Shown here: positions 45,514 through 54,732 of the stretch, in pieces | Position numbering within the stretch: the stretch's first letter is position 1 | How the letters are laid out: every line of letters begins with the position of its first letter | DNA from: an uncultured Mediterraneibacter sp. | Lineage (GTDB): Bacteria > Bacillota > Clostridia > Lachnospirales > Lachnospiraceae | Length of the DNA stretch: 64,000 nt | NCBI GenBank assembly: GCA_944383695.1 | Contig: CALWQP010000014.1 | Coordinates: forward strand, 1-64,000 | Direction: 5' to 3' | Program-made: the position numbers and the translations under genes | Notes under the pieces: model-generated | Told to the model about the DNA's origin: nothing | Database searches by the model: none | What the model saw: the letters and a program-made list of their open reading frames with translations, nothing else

Positions 45514-45870
45514 TTATTTCTTCATCTTGGGTTCAAAAATAAAGGACGCTATATATCCGAAGATCAGCGCCGCTGATATCCCCACAGCGCTCGCTTTGAA
45601 GCCGCCCATGAAAATCCCGATAAATCCATTCTTATCCACGGCCTCCTTCACTCCCTGCCAGAGTACATTCCCGAAACCGAGAAGAGGCACGCTGGCCCCT
45701 GAACCCGCAAACTCCTGAAAAGGCTTGTAGATTCCGCAGAATCCCAGAACCGCTCCAGTACACACGAGCAGTACCATGACCCGCCCCGGCATCATTTTCG
45801 TCCGGTCCAGAAGGATCTGGACGACCGCGCATATCAGTCCTCCGACTACAAATGCTGTAAGATATTCCAT
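45514..45870 (-). CDS. spoVAE: Stage V sporulation protein AE
   Basis: 118-residue hydrophobic protein of the SpoVAC/SpoVAE family. Three to four membrane segments are visible (LTAFVVGGLICAVVQILL, VMVLLVCTGAVLGF, AVGISAALIFGYIASFIF), with GSGASVPLLGFGN in the loop. SpoVA proteins form the channel that moves dipicolinic acid into the forespore and out during germination. The ATG at 45870 follows AAAGGTGG; a TTG 18 nt upstream is less likely. It lies 95 bp after spoVAD on the same strand and should share its forespore promoter. Confidence 0.93.
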   Translation of the reverse strand: MEYLTAFVVGGLICAVVQILLDRTKMMPGRVMVLLVCTGAVLGFCGIYKPFQEFAGSGASVPLLGFGNVLWQGVKEAVDKNGFIGIFMGGFKASAVGISAALIFGYIASFIFEPKMKK

Positions 45871-45965
45871 GTCTTTTCCACCTTTCAAATCTGGTTTCTG
45901 TCCAAAATTTAATGCCTGTATTTACCGGCATGCTGGCCGTACACTTCCAGTTCCATGCACTGCCG

Positions 45966-47066
45966 CTAACAGTGCTCCAGTACGATCCCGTGAGCGATCC
46001 CCGGTACACTGGCGCCCTCATTGTAACTCACCGTTGACATCAATGCTCCTGTGGGAACGAACAGGACGCGCTTCCATTCCCCTTTCTCGATCTTTGGCAG
46101 TACAAAGGAAGCAAGGGTCACAGCCGCGCATCCGCAGCCGCTTCCACCTGCATGGGTGTCCTGGGTCTGTTGATCAAAGATGGTCATGCCGCAGTCAAGA
46201 TGTTTCTCTCTTATGTCATACCCTTTCCCTCTGACCAGATCAAACAAGATGGACTGACCCACATACCCCAGGTCTCCTGTGATGATCCGGTCATAATCCT
46301 GCTCTGTCCTGCCCATATCCTTAAAATTCTGTACGATCGTGTCCATTGCCGCAGGCGCCATGCACGCTCCCATGTTCTGCGAATCTTTCAAGCCGTAATC
46401 CACGATCTTCCCCACGGTAACCCCCGCGATCCGGACATGGCTCTTCTCCTGTCTTGCCTGTTCCTTCCCTTCTCCTGCGCCTCCGTGGGCGGACCGGTCA
46501 ATATTCTCCCTGCTGTTCCGCGCCTCGGGCACTGCCGAGCGGACGAGAAAGGCGCCACTCCCGGTCACTGTCCAGTGCGCGGACAGTGGTCTTTGGCTGG
46601 CATATCCCAGAGGGAAACGGAACTCCTTTTCCGCGCTTCCGAAATGACTGGAAGTAACGGCAAGCATATACTCCCCATAGCCTGCCGCCGCGCTCATTGC
46701 CGCAAGGGCAAGCGCCTCCCCCGATGTTGAACACGCGCCGTACAGCCCGAACAAGGGAATCTGAAGGGCTTCCACGCCCATAGAAGTGGCGATGCCCTGA
46801 CGGAGCAGGTCCCCTCCGAACAGATACCGCACCTCCTCTGCCTCCACATGCGCCTTTCCCAGCGCCAGCACACAGGCTTCCTTCTGCATCGTACTCTCAG
46901 CCTCCTCCCAGGTCTGCGCCCCGAAGAGGTCATCTTCATTTGTCATGTCAAACAGTTTTCCCAGCGGGCCTTCCGCCTCTTTACTGCCAGTCACTGAAGC
47001 CGCGCTTATAAGATAGGGCGCATTCATAAATATCAGGCTCTGGCTTCCTTTTATCATCTGATCCAT
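45966..47066 (-). CDS. spoVAD: Stage V sporulation protein AD
   Basis: 366-residue thiolase-fold protein that binds dipicolinic acid. Seen: NAPYLISAASVTGSKEAEGPLG near the N-terminus, QTWEEAESTMQKEA, YGACSTSGEALALAAM and GGSGCGCAAVTLASFVLP, ending in ALMSTVSYNEGASVPGIAHGI. Ordinary SpoVAD is close to 338 residues; the extra length is a charged loop around residues 185-205 (NSRENIDRSAHGGAGEGKEQ). It is divergent from spoVAC and preceded by a sigma-G type promoter. The usual order spoVAC-spoVAD-spoVAE in one operon is broken here. Confidence 0.94.
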   Translation of the reverse strand: MDQMIKGSQSLIFMNAPYLISAASVTGSKEAEGPLGKLFDMTNEDDLFGAQTWEEAESTMQKEACVLALGKAHVEAEEVRYLFGGDLLRQGIATSMGVEALQIPLFGLYGACSTSGEALALAAMSAAAGYGEYMLAVTSSHFGSAEKEFRFPLGYASQRPLSAHWTVTGSGAFLVRSAVPEARNSRENIDRSAHGGAGEGKEQARQEKSHVRIAGVTVGKIVDYGLKDSQNMGACMAPAAMDTIVQNFKDMGRTEQDYDRIITGDLGYVGQSILFDLVRGKGYDIREKHLDCGMTIFDQQTQDTHAGGSGCGCAAVTLASFVLPKIEKGEWKRVLFVPTGALMSTVSYNEGASVPGIAHGIVLEHC

Positions 47067-47098
47067 ACTGCATCCTCACCTTTTTTCTGTCATGTGGG

Positions 47099-47127
47099 TA
47101 TTATGTGCAGGTTTTCCATGAATATGC
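47099..47127 (-). promoter_or_regulatory. Sigma-G type promoter for spoVAD-spoVAE
   Basis: Minus strand GCATA (47127-47123), 17-nt spacer, CATAATA (47105-47099). Both boxes fit the sigma-F/G consensus (GHATR and CATHMTA). The start codon is 33 bp downstream. Confidence 0.7.
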
Positions 47128-47130
47128 AGG

Positions 47131-47159
47131 GTATATTTTCCGAACGATTCCAGATACTA
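47131..47159 (+). promoter_or_regulatory. Sigma-G type promoter for spoVAC
   Basis: Plus strand GTATA (47131-47135), 17-nt spacer, GATACTA (47153-47159), one mismatch from the sigma-F/G -10 consensus. It lies back to back with the spoVAD promoter. Confidence 0.6.
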
Positions 47160-47242
47160 ACAAAAATAGCACCGCCAATCTGACGGAACCGGGAGCAATG
47201 GCGCCGCCGTCTGATGCGGCTGAAAAGAAAGGAGATTTCCTT

Positions 47243-47704
47243 ATGGATAAGATACAGCGCTTAAAACAGCAAAAGCAGTATGAAGACTATGTAAAACAAA
47301 AAACTCCGCAGCATAACGTCTGGCTGAACATGCTCAAAGCCTTCCTCCTGGGCGGCACGATCTGCTTCATCGGGCAGGTGATCTATCACTACTGTGAACT
47401 CAAAAATCTCAGCACAGACGACTGCAGCAGCTGGACTTCCCTGCTCCTTGTCCTGCTCAGCGTACTTCTCACCGGTACAGGAATCTATCCGCGTCTGGCA
47501 AAATGGGGCGGCGCAGGAGCTCTCGTGCCCATCACCGGATTCGCCAATTCTGTCGCCGCTCCGGCGATCGAATATAAAAAAGAAGGTCAGGTATTTGGCA
47601 TCGGATGCAAGATCTTCACCATTGCCGGACCTGTGATCCTGTACGGTATATTTACAAGCTGGGGACTGGGGCTGTTGTACTGGCTGAGCACACTGATCCG
47701 GTAA
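47243..47704 (+). CDS. spoVAC: Stage V sporulation protein AC
   Basis: 153-residue membrane protein of the SpoVAC family. An N-terminal charged segment (MDKIQRLKQQKQYEDYVKQK) leads into about four membrane segments; GAGALVPITGFANSVAAPAIEYKKEG-type sequence after the second loop is the family signature, followed by GCKIFTIAGPVILYG. AAAGGAG precedes the ATG at 47243. SpoVAC acts as a mechanosensitive dipicolinate channel component. It faces away from spoVAD-spoVAE, an inversion relative to the ordinary spoVA operon. Confidence 0.94.
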   Translation: MDKIQRLKQQKQYEDYVKQKTPQHNVWLNMLKAFLLGGTICFIGQVIYHYCELKNLSTDDCSSWTSLLLVLLSVLLTGTGIYPRLAKWGGAGALVPITGFANSVAAPAIEYKKEGQVFGIGCKIFTIAGPVILYGIFTSWGLGLLYWLSTLIR

Positions 47705-47781
47705 ACATCAGGCTTTTGCAAAATGTTATAAAATATGGGCGGAGATGGAGTTTTTGAATCCATTCCCGCCCATGCCTTTTC

Positions 47782-49617
47782 CTATGAGAGGAGGTAAGGC
47801 TTTGAAAGTTTCTTCCTGTATCTCTGGATAGCATCCTCCCATATTTTCCGGCACTCTCTGTCATATGTGTACACCCCATTGACTTCCTCTTCCACGTCGG
47901 ACCACTGGGTATACACAGTGGCACAGAGTCCCTCCGGGATCAGTGCTTCTGCTTTCTCCATCAGCTTCCCATACGCAAGGTTCAGGGAGTCTTTGCTTTC
48001 ATGGGCGCCGTATCCGTACAGATCTTCACATGCACAGTGACCTTTCTCCCGAAAAGTATAGCCGCCGATCTCCGAGAGTACATACGCCCTCTTTTTTTCT
48101 GTTCTCGCACCAAGTTTAAAGAAATAATTGTGGGCGCTGTTAAAATCACCTCCACCCTGATCGAACCAGCCGCTTGCCTGGTCGATGAGTCTGTCCGGAT
48201 CACATTCTTTCGCGATGCGGGTCAGCTCTTCTGCCTGAAACTGTCCCCAGCCCTCGTTAAATATCACCCATGTACAGATACTGGGATGTGCTTTCAACAG
48301 CCGGATCGTCTCCTTCATCTCCCGGACGAATTCCTGTTTTCCCCGGGCATCGGTTCTCGCAAAAAGCCGCGCATGGCTGTCCCGGACACGGATATGTCTC
48401 CAGGAGAGCACTGTACCGAGGTAGGTCACGAACCACGGCTTGTAAGTTCCTCCGCCGTTGACCATATCCTGCCAGACCACCATGCCCATACGGTCACAGT
48501 GATAGTACCACCTCTGAGGCTCGAGCTTCAGATGCTTGCGCACCATGTTAAACCCGGTCTTTTTCATTTCTCTGATATCAAAAATAAATGCTTCATCCGA
48601 CGGCGCGGTATACAGTCCATCCGGCCAGTATCCCTGATCCAGCACGCCGTTCTGGAACTGCGGCTTTCCGTTCAGGCAGATTCGCGGGATTCCCTTCTCA
48701 TCCTTCTCCACCGAAAATTTCCGCATGGCAAAATAACTCTTCACCGCGTCTTTTCCTGCTTTTACATCAAAGTAATACAGCCACGGTTCTTTACAGTTCC
48801 ACAGTTTTATCTCAGGCAGAGAAATCTCGATCCACGCTCCGGTCCTGCCTTCCCCAGTACAGAGGATTTCTTCCTCTGTCCCTTCTCTCTTCTGTCTCTC
48901 AGGCATATGAAACGCTTCGTCATAGATCCCGGGGCTTTTGACAGAGATTTCCACTGTCTGCGTTTCTCCCGCCTTCTCCTGTCCGGCATACACGCAGACA
49001 CGGATGGTTCCTTTATCCAGATCCGGCACGGCCTCCACAGACCGGATATAATTCTCCGGCACTTCCTCCATCCAGACAGTCTGCCAGATCCCGCTCTGTG
49101 CAGTGTAGAACATTCCGCCCCGCTTCAGCTTCTGCTTGCCCCTGGCGTGATAAGAGGTATCGCTCAGATCCTTAACTGCCGCCAATAGTTCATTTTCTCC
49201 ATCCTTCACTGCTTCTGTGATATCCGCCGCGAAAGGCAGATACCCGCCTGTGTGCCTCGCCACTTTCTGCCCATTCACATAAATCACACATGCCTGATCC
49301 ACAGCGCCGAAGTGCAGAAGCAGTCTGCGGTCTGCTCTTCGTTCTCCTCTGCCCGGAAGAGAAAAAGTTCTCCGGTACCAGAGATATTCATCCGGCTGTA
49401 ACTGCCTTGACACTCCCGAGAGCACACTCTCCGGAGAGAACGGCACAAGAATTTTTCCGTCATAGTTCTCCGGCACGCGGAATTCTTTCGTAAACGCATA
49501 GTCCCAGTACCCATTCAGATTGATATAACTGTCCCGGACCATCAGCGGTCTCGGGTATTCCGGAAGGATGCATCCCGGGTCCAGCTCTGTTCCCCATTTT
49601 GTATAAAGCTGTTTCAT
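47782..49617 (-). CDS. GH2 family glycoside hydrolase
   Basis: 611-residue cytosolic GH2 enzyme. The N-terminal jelly-roll domain (about 20-180; NLNGYWDYAFTKEFRVPENY, GYLPFAADITEAV) and immunoglobulin-like domain (about 180-300) precede the TIM barrel with VRKHLKLEPQRWYYHCDRMGM, acid/base VIFNEGWGQF and nucleophile YVLSEIGGYTF. No signal peptide. Specificity (beta-galactosidase, beta-glucuronidase or beta-mannosidase) is not clear from the motifs; the length is nearer to glucuronidase-type GH2 than to LacZ. The ATG at 49617 has AGGAGG upstream. It is convergent with spoVAC and stands alone, without an adjacent transporter. Confidence 0.85.
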   Translation of the reverse strand: MKQLYTKWGTELDPGCILPEYPRPLMVRDSYINLNGYWDYAFTKEFRVPENYDGKILVPFSPESVLSGVSRQLQPDEYLWYRRTFSLPGRGERRADRRLLLHFGAVDQACVIYVNGQKVARHTGGYLPFAADITEAVKDGENELLAAVKDLSDTSYHARGKQKLKRGGMFYTAQSGIWQTVWMEEVPENYIRSVEAVPDLDKGTIRVCVYAGQEKAGETQTVEISVKSPGIYDEAFHMPERQKREGTEEEILCTGEGRTGAWIEISLPEIKLWNCKEPWLYYFDVKAGKDAVKSYFAMRKFSVEKDEKGIPRICLNGKPQFQNGVLDQGYWPDGLYTAPSDEAFIFDIREMKKTGFNMVRKHLKLEPQRWYYHCDRMGMVVWQDMVNGGGTYKPWFVTYLGTVLSWRHIRVRDSHARLFARTDARGKQEFVREMKETIRLLKAHPSICTWVIFNEGWGQFQAEELTRIAKECDPDRLIDQASGWFDQGGGDFNSAHNYFFKLGARTEKKRAYVLSEIGGYTFREKGHCACEDLYGYGAHESKDSLNLAYGKLMEKAEALIPEGLCATVYTQWSDVEEEVNGVYTYDRECRKIWEDAIQRYRKKLSKPYLLS

Positions 49618-49901
49618 GATTTCTGCCTCCTGTAGTCTATGAATCTCCTTCTGCAAAACACAGCCTGTTTGTTCTCTTTCGCATTTCTCTTCCCCGGCAT
49701 CTGAGCCGTACGACCGTAAATATCATGCATAGTTTACCGCAGAAACCGTTGGCATATTCCCGGTTTTCTTTATTTTTCATCGCTCCTTTTACATGATATC
49801 CCGGCCTCGTGTCCGGGTATGCAAAGCCTGAATGCCTTCTCTGCTCCATTATATAATCGGAAGGGGCAAGCAGTTCCTCACAAACCTTCAGCATCTTCTG
49901 C
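49618..49901. other. Intergenic region before the GH2 gene, no supported gene
   Basis: A minus-strand frame of 85 codons (49637-49894) runs through most of this region but has no family resemblance, overlaps the expected GH2 leader and lacks a convincing ribosome binding site. TATAAT-like sequence occurs near 49852 on the minus strand without a good -35. I see nothing else. Confidence 0.4.
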
Positions 49902-51407
49902 CTACGGCAGCCTTCCGTATAATCTGGTCACCCTCAGAATCTCTTCCACTGTCTTATCGTCAAACTGCCCTTCTTTCATACGCCACATCCAGTTTCCTCC
50001 AAGTGTAGACGGAGTATTGATGCGCGCCTCGCTTCCGAGCCCGAGATAGTCCTGCATGGGGATCACGCACAGGTCTGCGACACTGCTCATTGCCATAGAA
50101 ATAAAGTCCCCGGCCAGGCTGTCCTCGTCCAGCCTCGGCTTGCACATATATTCTTTCGCAAAGGCTCTGGCATCTTTTCCCACTGCATGATACCATCCTC
50201 TTGTAGTGTCATTGTCGTGAGTACCTGTATAGACGACACAGTGCGTCGGATAAATGTGGGGGAGATAGTTGGATGACTCTCTTGCGTCAAACGCAAACTG
50301 GAGCACCTTCATGCCCGGGAATCCGCTGTCCTTCAAAAGCTCCAGCACACTTGGCGTAAGGAAGCCCAGGTCTTCTGCGATGATCGCCGGTCGTCCCAGC
50401 TTCTCTTCAATGGCGCGGAAAAGCTCCATGCCCGGGCCGGGCATCCATTCTCCGTTTATGGCTGTCTTCTCCCCATATGGGATCGAGTAATACTCATCAA
50501 AGCCGCGGAAATGATCGATCCTCACCACGTCATAGAGCTTCAGGCAGTACTCGATCCGCCGGATCCACCACTCATATCCGGTATTTTTATGATACTCCCA
50601 GTCATACAAAGGATTGCCCCACAGCTGCCCTGTGGCGGAAAATCCATCCGGCGGGCATCCCGCCACTCTTGTAGGCTCGTTGCTCTCATCAAACTGGAAC
50701 ATCTCCGGCGCCGCCCATGTATCCGCACTGTCAAATGCCACATAGATCGGGATATCCCCGATAATTTTCACGCCCTGCTCATTTGCGTAAACATGAAGCT
50801 TTTTCCACTGACGGTCAAACTCATACTGCTGGAACTTGTAGAAGCTGATCTCCTCTGCCAGCTCTTCCCTTGCTGCTGCCAGAGCTTCCTCCTCCCTGTT
50901 CTTAAGGGGGGCATCCCACTCATTCCAGCTTACCCCATTATTTTTATCTTTAACTGCCATATACAGACTGTAATCATCCAGCCAGAAGGCATTTTCATTT
51001 ACAAACCGCTCATATGCTTCTCGTTCCTGATGGCCGCCTGCCATGCGGTCCCGGAACCGTTCATAGGCCTTTTTCAGCACCTTGAACCGTGTCTTGTAAA
51101 TCTTCTCGTAATCGATATAAGTCTCCTGAGTTCCAAAGTCATATTCCCGGCACTCTGCTTCTGTCAGGAGCCCTTCCCGGACCAGTGTCTCCAGATCGAT
51201 AAAATAAGGATTGCCTGCATATGTGGAGAACGACTGGTATGGGGAGTCCCCATAACCAGTTGGTCCAAGCGGCAGAATCTGCCAATAGCTCTGTCCTGCC
51301 CGTTTCAGCATATCCACGAATTGATAAGCTTCCTTTGAGAAGCATCCGATCCCATACTCTGAGGGAAGGGAAAATACAGGCAGTAAGATTCCGCTTGCTC
51401 TTTTCAT
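49902..51407 (-). CDS. malQ: 4-alpha-glucanotransferase (amylomaltase)
   Basis: 501-residue GH77 enzyme that transfers alpha-1,4-glucan segments between maltodextrins. Seen: N-terminal RASGILLPVFSLPSEYGIG, YWQILPLGPTGYGDSPYQSF, the catalytic nucleophile region VVRIDHFRGFDEYYSIP, acid/base motif IAEDLGFLTP and GTHDNDTTRGWY. The ATG at 51407 lies one base after the glgP stop (TAAGATG) with AGGAGG inside the glgP end, so the pair is translationally linked. MalQ and GlgP together turn maltodextrins or glycogen into glucose and glucose 1-phosphate. Confidence 0.95.
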   Translation of the reverse strand: MKRASGILLPVFSLPSEYGIGCFSKEAYQFVDMLKRAGQSYWQILPLGPTGYGDSPYQSFSTYAGNPYFIDLETLVREGLLTEAECREYDFGTQETYIDYEKIYKTRFKVLKKAYERFRDRMAGGHQEREAYERFVNENAFWLDDYSLYMAVKDKNNGVSWNEWDAPLKNREEEALAAAREELAEEISFYKFQQYEFDRQWKKLHVYANEQGVKIIGDIPIYVAFDSADTWAAPEMFQFDESNEPTRVAGCPPDGFSATGQLWGNPLYDWEYHKNTGYEWWIRRIEYCLKLYDVVRIDHFRGFDEYYSIPYGEKTAINGEWMPGPGMELFRAIEEKLGRPAIIAEDLGFLTPSVLELLKDSGFPGMKVLQFAFDARESSNYLPHIYPTHCVVYTGTHDNDTTRGWYHAVGKDARAFAKEYMCKPRLDEDSLAGDFISMAMSSVADLCVIPMQDYLGLGSEARINTPSTLGGNWMWRMKEGQFDDKTVEEILRVTRLYGRLP

Positions 51408-51408
51408 C

Positions 51409-53673
51409 TTAGTTTTCCTCCTGAAGTTTCCAGATGTCTTTATTATACTCCTCAATAGTCCTGTCAGATGAGAAGAATCCCGCTTTCGCAATGTTGACCA
51501 GCGTCATCTTTGCCCATGATCTTCTGTCCCCATAAGCTGCCAGCGCCTTTTCTTTTGTCTCCTTATAGGAGTCAAAGTCAAGAAGGGTCATAAACCAGTC
51601 TTTATTGATAAGTTCATTTTTCAGCCTTGTCAGGTTCTCCTCACAGCCCACTTCCAGCATTTTGTCGCAGGTGATAAAGTCAACGGCAGCTTTGATCGCC
51701 GGGTTCTCCTCATAATAAGTCTTTGCCACATAGTCTGCCTTTGCATAATGCCGGATGACCTCGTCGCTGGAAGCTCCGAACACAAAGATATTGTCGTCGC
51801 CCACTGCATCGTGGATCTCCACATTTGCTCCGTCCTCAGTACCCAATGTCACCGCTCCGTTTAACATGAATTTCATGTTGCCCGTGCCGCTGGCCTCTTT
51901 GGAAGCAAGAGAAATCTGCTCGGAAATATCGCACGCCGGAATCAGCTTTCCTGCTTTTGTCACGTTGTAGTTCTCCACCATGACCACTTTCAGGTACGGG
52001 CTAACCTCCGGGTCATTGTTGATGATTTCCTGGAGACAGAGAATCAGATGGATGATATCCTTCGCGATCACATATGCAGGAGCTGCCTTTGCCCCGAAGA
52101 TTGCTGTCACAGGGGCAGAGGGAGTCTTTCCCGCCTTGATTTCCAAATATTTGTCAATGATATACAGGGCGCCAAGCTGCTGGCGTTTGTACTCGTGGAG
52201 ACGCTTCACCTGGATGTCAAAAATGGTATCCGGACTGATCTCAATGCCCTGGGTCTCTTTCAGGTAAGCCGCCAGCGCCTCTTTATTTTTGTGCTTGATG
52301 TCAAGCAGCTTATTCAGAATATTTTCATCTTCCTTATATGCAAGCAGTTTCTCCAACTCTGCCGCATCCTTCTTGTAGCCCTCTCCGATGGTCTCATCGA
52401 GAAGCTCTGTGAGCAGCGGATTGCAGTGCATCAGCCAGCGGCGGAATGTGATGCCGTTGGTCTTATTGTTAAACTTCTCCGGGTAAATCTTGTAAAAGTT
52501 ATTGAGCTCAGAATTCTTCAGGATCTCCGTATGGAGCGCCGCGACACCGTTCACACTGAAGCCGTAATGGATATCCATATGCGCCATGTGCACTGTATCA
52601 TTCCGGTCAATAATGGCAACGCTCTCATCGTCAAATTTTCTCCTCACTTTGTCATCCAGTATTTCAATGATCGGAACAAGCTGGGGAACGACTTTCTTAA
52701 GATAAAATACCGGCCATTTCTCAAGGGCTTCCGCCAGGATCGTATGGTTCGTATACGCACATGTCTTTGACACTACATCTACTGCGTCGTCCATATCCAG
52801 TCCCCGCGCCACGAGCAGACGGATCAGTTCCGGGATGACCATGGTCGGATGCGTGTCGTTGATCTGGATTACCGCATAATCCGGCAGGTCATACAAACTG
52901 CAGCCCTTTGCCACACACTCGTCAAGGATGAGCTGAGCCCCTGCGCTGACCATGAAATACTGCTGATAGATACGCAGCAGTCTTCCCTGTTCGTCGCTGT
53001 CATCCGGATAGAGGAAGAGTGTCAGGTTCTTTTTGATATCCTCTTTGTCAAAATCAATTCCGTCATGCACGATCGCCTCATCCACCGAATCCAGGTCAAA
53101 AAGATGCAGCTTATTCGTCTTGTTGTTATATCCTGTCACTTCAATATCGTACATGCGGGCATTGACTTTCAGGCCCTTGAACTCCACCGGATATGTGACA
53201 TCTGTCTTTTTCAGCCAGGACTTCTCTCCCATCCACGGATTCGGTGTCTCCTTCTGGAGATGGTCCTCAAACTCCTGCTTAAAAAGTCCCAGGTGGTAGT
53301 TCAGTCCGATGCCGTCCCCGGCAAGCCCCAGTGTGGCAATGGAGTCAAGGAAACAAGCGGCCAGCCTTCCCAGACCTCCGTTTCCAAGAGACGGCTCTGC
53401 TTCTGCTTCTTCAATCTCGCAGATGTCTTTGCCATTGTTTTCCAGCATCTCTTTCACTTCCTGGTAGATGCCCAGGTTGATCATATTGTTGGAGAGCAGC
53501 TTCCCGATCAGGAATTCTGCCGAAATATAATACAGTTTCTTTTTGCTGTCTGTGCGTTCCTTCTCCGCTGCCATATCCTGCACGATGGTGAGGAGTCCGC
53601 CGTAGATCTCTTCATTGGACGCCTGGGAAACCGGCTTTCCCATATATGCTTCTAATCTTCCCTGAATCTTCAT
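51409..53673 (-). CDS. glgP: Glycogen/maltodextrin phosphorylase
   Basis: 754-residue GT35 phosphorylase, which releases glucose 1-phosphate from alpha-1,4-glucans. Seen: [53 protein letters not shown] and the PLP-lysine motif [13 protein letters not shown]. Length is short of eukaryotic enzymes, typical of bacterial GlgP/MalP. The ATG at 53673 has AAAGGAG upstream. It is the first gene of the glgP-malQ pair and divergent from an AraC regulator, which may control it. Confidence 0.95.
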   Translation of the reverse strand: MKIQGRLEAYMGKPVSQASNEEIYGGLLTIVQDMAAEKERTDSKKKLYYISAEFLIGKLLSNNMINLGIYQEVKEMLENNGKDICEIEEAEAEPSLGNGGLGRLAACFLDSIATLGLAGDGIGLNYHLGLFKQEFEDHLQKETPNPWMGEKSWLKKTDVTYPVEFKGLKVNARMYDIEVTGYNNKTNKLHLFDLDSVDEAIVHDGIDFDKEDIKKNLTLFLYPDDSDEQGRLLRIYQQYFMVSAGAQLILDECVAKGCSLYDLPDYAVIQINDTHPTMVIPELIRLLVARGLDMDDAVDVVSKTCAYTNHTILAEALEKWPVFYLKKVVPQLVPIIEILDDKVRRKFDDESVAIIDRNDTVHMAHMDIHYGFSVNGVAALHTEILKNSELNNFYKIYPEKFNNKTNGITFRRWLMHCNPLLTELLDETIGEGYKKDAAELEKLLAYKEDENILNKLLDIKHKNKEALAAYLKETQGIEISPDTIFDIQVKRLHEYKRQQLGALYIIDKYLEIKAGKTPSAPVTAIFGAKAAPAYVIAKDIIHLILCLQEIINNDPEVSPYLKVVMVENYNVTKAGKLIPACDISEQISLASKEASGTGNMKFMLNGAVTLGTEDGANVEIHDAVGDDNIFVFGASSDEVIRHYAKADYVAKTYYEENPAIKAAVDFITCDKMLEVGCEENLTRLKNELINKDWFMTLLDFDSYKETKEKALAAYGDRRSWAKMTLVNIAKAGFFSSDRTIEEYNKDIWKLQEEN

Positions 53674-53740
53674 GATAATCTCCTTTCGAAACTTCATTTA
53701 ACCTATGCTTAGCAGTATAATATGTTTCTGCGGATATTTC

Positions 53741-53770
53741 TTGCAATATTCTTCCTTTTCATTGTACAAT
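53741..53770 (+). promoter_or_regulatory. Promoter of the AraC gene
   Basis: TTGCAA (53741-53746), 18-nt spacer, TACAAT (53765-53770), 33 bp before the AraC start. The divergent glgP promoter must lie in the same 105-bp gap, but its -35/-10 spacing is unclear. Confidence 0.55.
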
Positions 53771-53802
53771 ACTATCAAATACAGCGGTAAGGAGATGCTT
53801 TT

Positions 53803-54732
53803 ATGAATATCAGCGAATACCAGAACTACCACGAGACAAAATCCCATACCACTGCGGATTTTCCCTACAACACCTATCTCTGCTCCATCCCTCGGGATTT
53901 TCCCGGCGTGCCTCTTCACTGGCATTCTGAGGCAGAGCTGATCGTCATCAAAAAGGGGCGGGGCTTTGTATCCTCGGATTTCCAGAAAAAATCCGTCACC
54001 TCTGGGGATATCGTCCTCATCCGTCCCGGACAGCTCCATTCGATCGAGCAGGATGCTCATTATGTAATGGAGTACGAAAATATCATTTTCAGGCCTGACC
54101 TGCTCATCTCAGGCAGTGATGACCTGTGCGCCTCACAGTTTATCACGCCGTTCATGGAAGGCAGGATTCAGTCCGAGACTTTCCTGACATCCGCCCTCTC
54201 CTGGTATCAGTCCGCAGCAGAGTGTATCCGACAGATCGACCTCCTCAGCGCAACCCATCCTGAAGGATATCAGCTTGCTATCAAGGGACAGTTGCTCCAG
54301 TTCTTCTTCCTCCTTATCTCTAACCGACAGAAAAAAGAGACCGCGTCTGCCTTACAGACGAAGTCTCTTGAAAAAATGAAGACCATCCTGAAATATGTAG
54401 AAGAGCACTATGCCGAGCACATCGCCATCGATGACATGGCTGCCCTGACTTATTACAGTAAGTCCCACTTTATGAAATTTTTTAAAGCACATATGGGCGC
54501 AGGGTTTATCGAGTATCTGAATGATTACCGCCTTGCCATGTCCGAGCGTCTGCTCCGTTCTTCGGATGCTCCGGTCATCGAGATCGCGGACCTCTGCGGA
54601 TTCGACAATCTGTCCTATTTCAACCGTATCTTTAAGAGGAAGTATGGGCAGTCTCCGGGGAGATGGCGCACACAGCTCTCACTTTCCAAACCCGCAGTTC
54701 GGGAAGGTGCACACGGAGCAGTTCAGGCATAA
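53803..54732 (+). CDS. AraC family regulator with cupin sensor
   Basis: 309-residue AraC/XylS regulator. The N-terminal cupin (PLHWHSEAELIVIKKGRG, SGDIVLIRPGQLHSIEQ) would bind a small sugar; the C-terminal DNA-binding domain has two helix-turn-helices (IDDMAALTYYSKSHFMKFFK and IADLCGFDNLSYFNRIFKR) and ends in GQSPGRWR, after which ordinary family members stop. The remaining about 20 residues are antisense to the cysteine-rich end of the convergent MoeA-like gene. AAGGAG precedes the ATG. Divergent position suggests control of glgP-malQ, which is inference. Confidence 0.9.
   Translation: MNISEYQNYHETKSHTTADFPYNTYLCSIPRDFPGVPLHWHSEAELIVIKKGRGFVSSDFQKKSVTSGDIVLIRPGQLHSIEQDAHYVMEYENIIFRPDLLISGSDDLCASQFITPFMEGRIQSETFLTSALSWYQSAAECIRQIDLLSATHPEGYQLAIKGQLLQFFFLLISNRQKKETASALQTKSLEKMKTILKYVEEHYAEHIAIDDMAALTYYSKSHFMKFFKAHMGAGFIEYLNDYRLAMSERLLRSSDAPVIEIADLCGFDNLSYFNRIFKRKYGQSPGRWRTQLSLSKPAVREGAHGAVQA

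Noticed and set aside
49637..49894. Small gene between malQ and the GH2 gene
   Set aside because: No ribosome binding site or recognisable family, and it occupies the probable GH2 leader.
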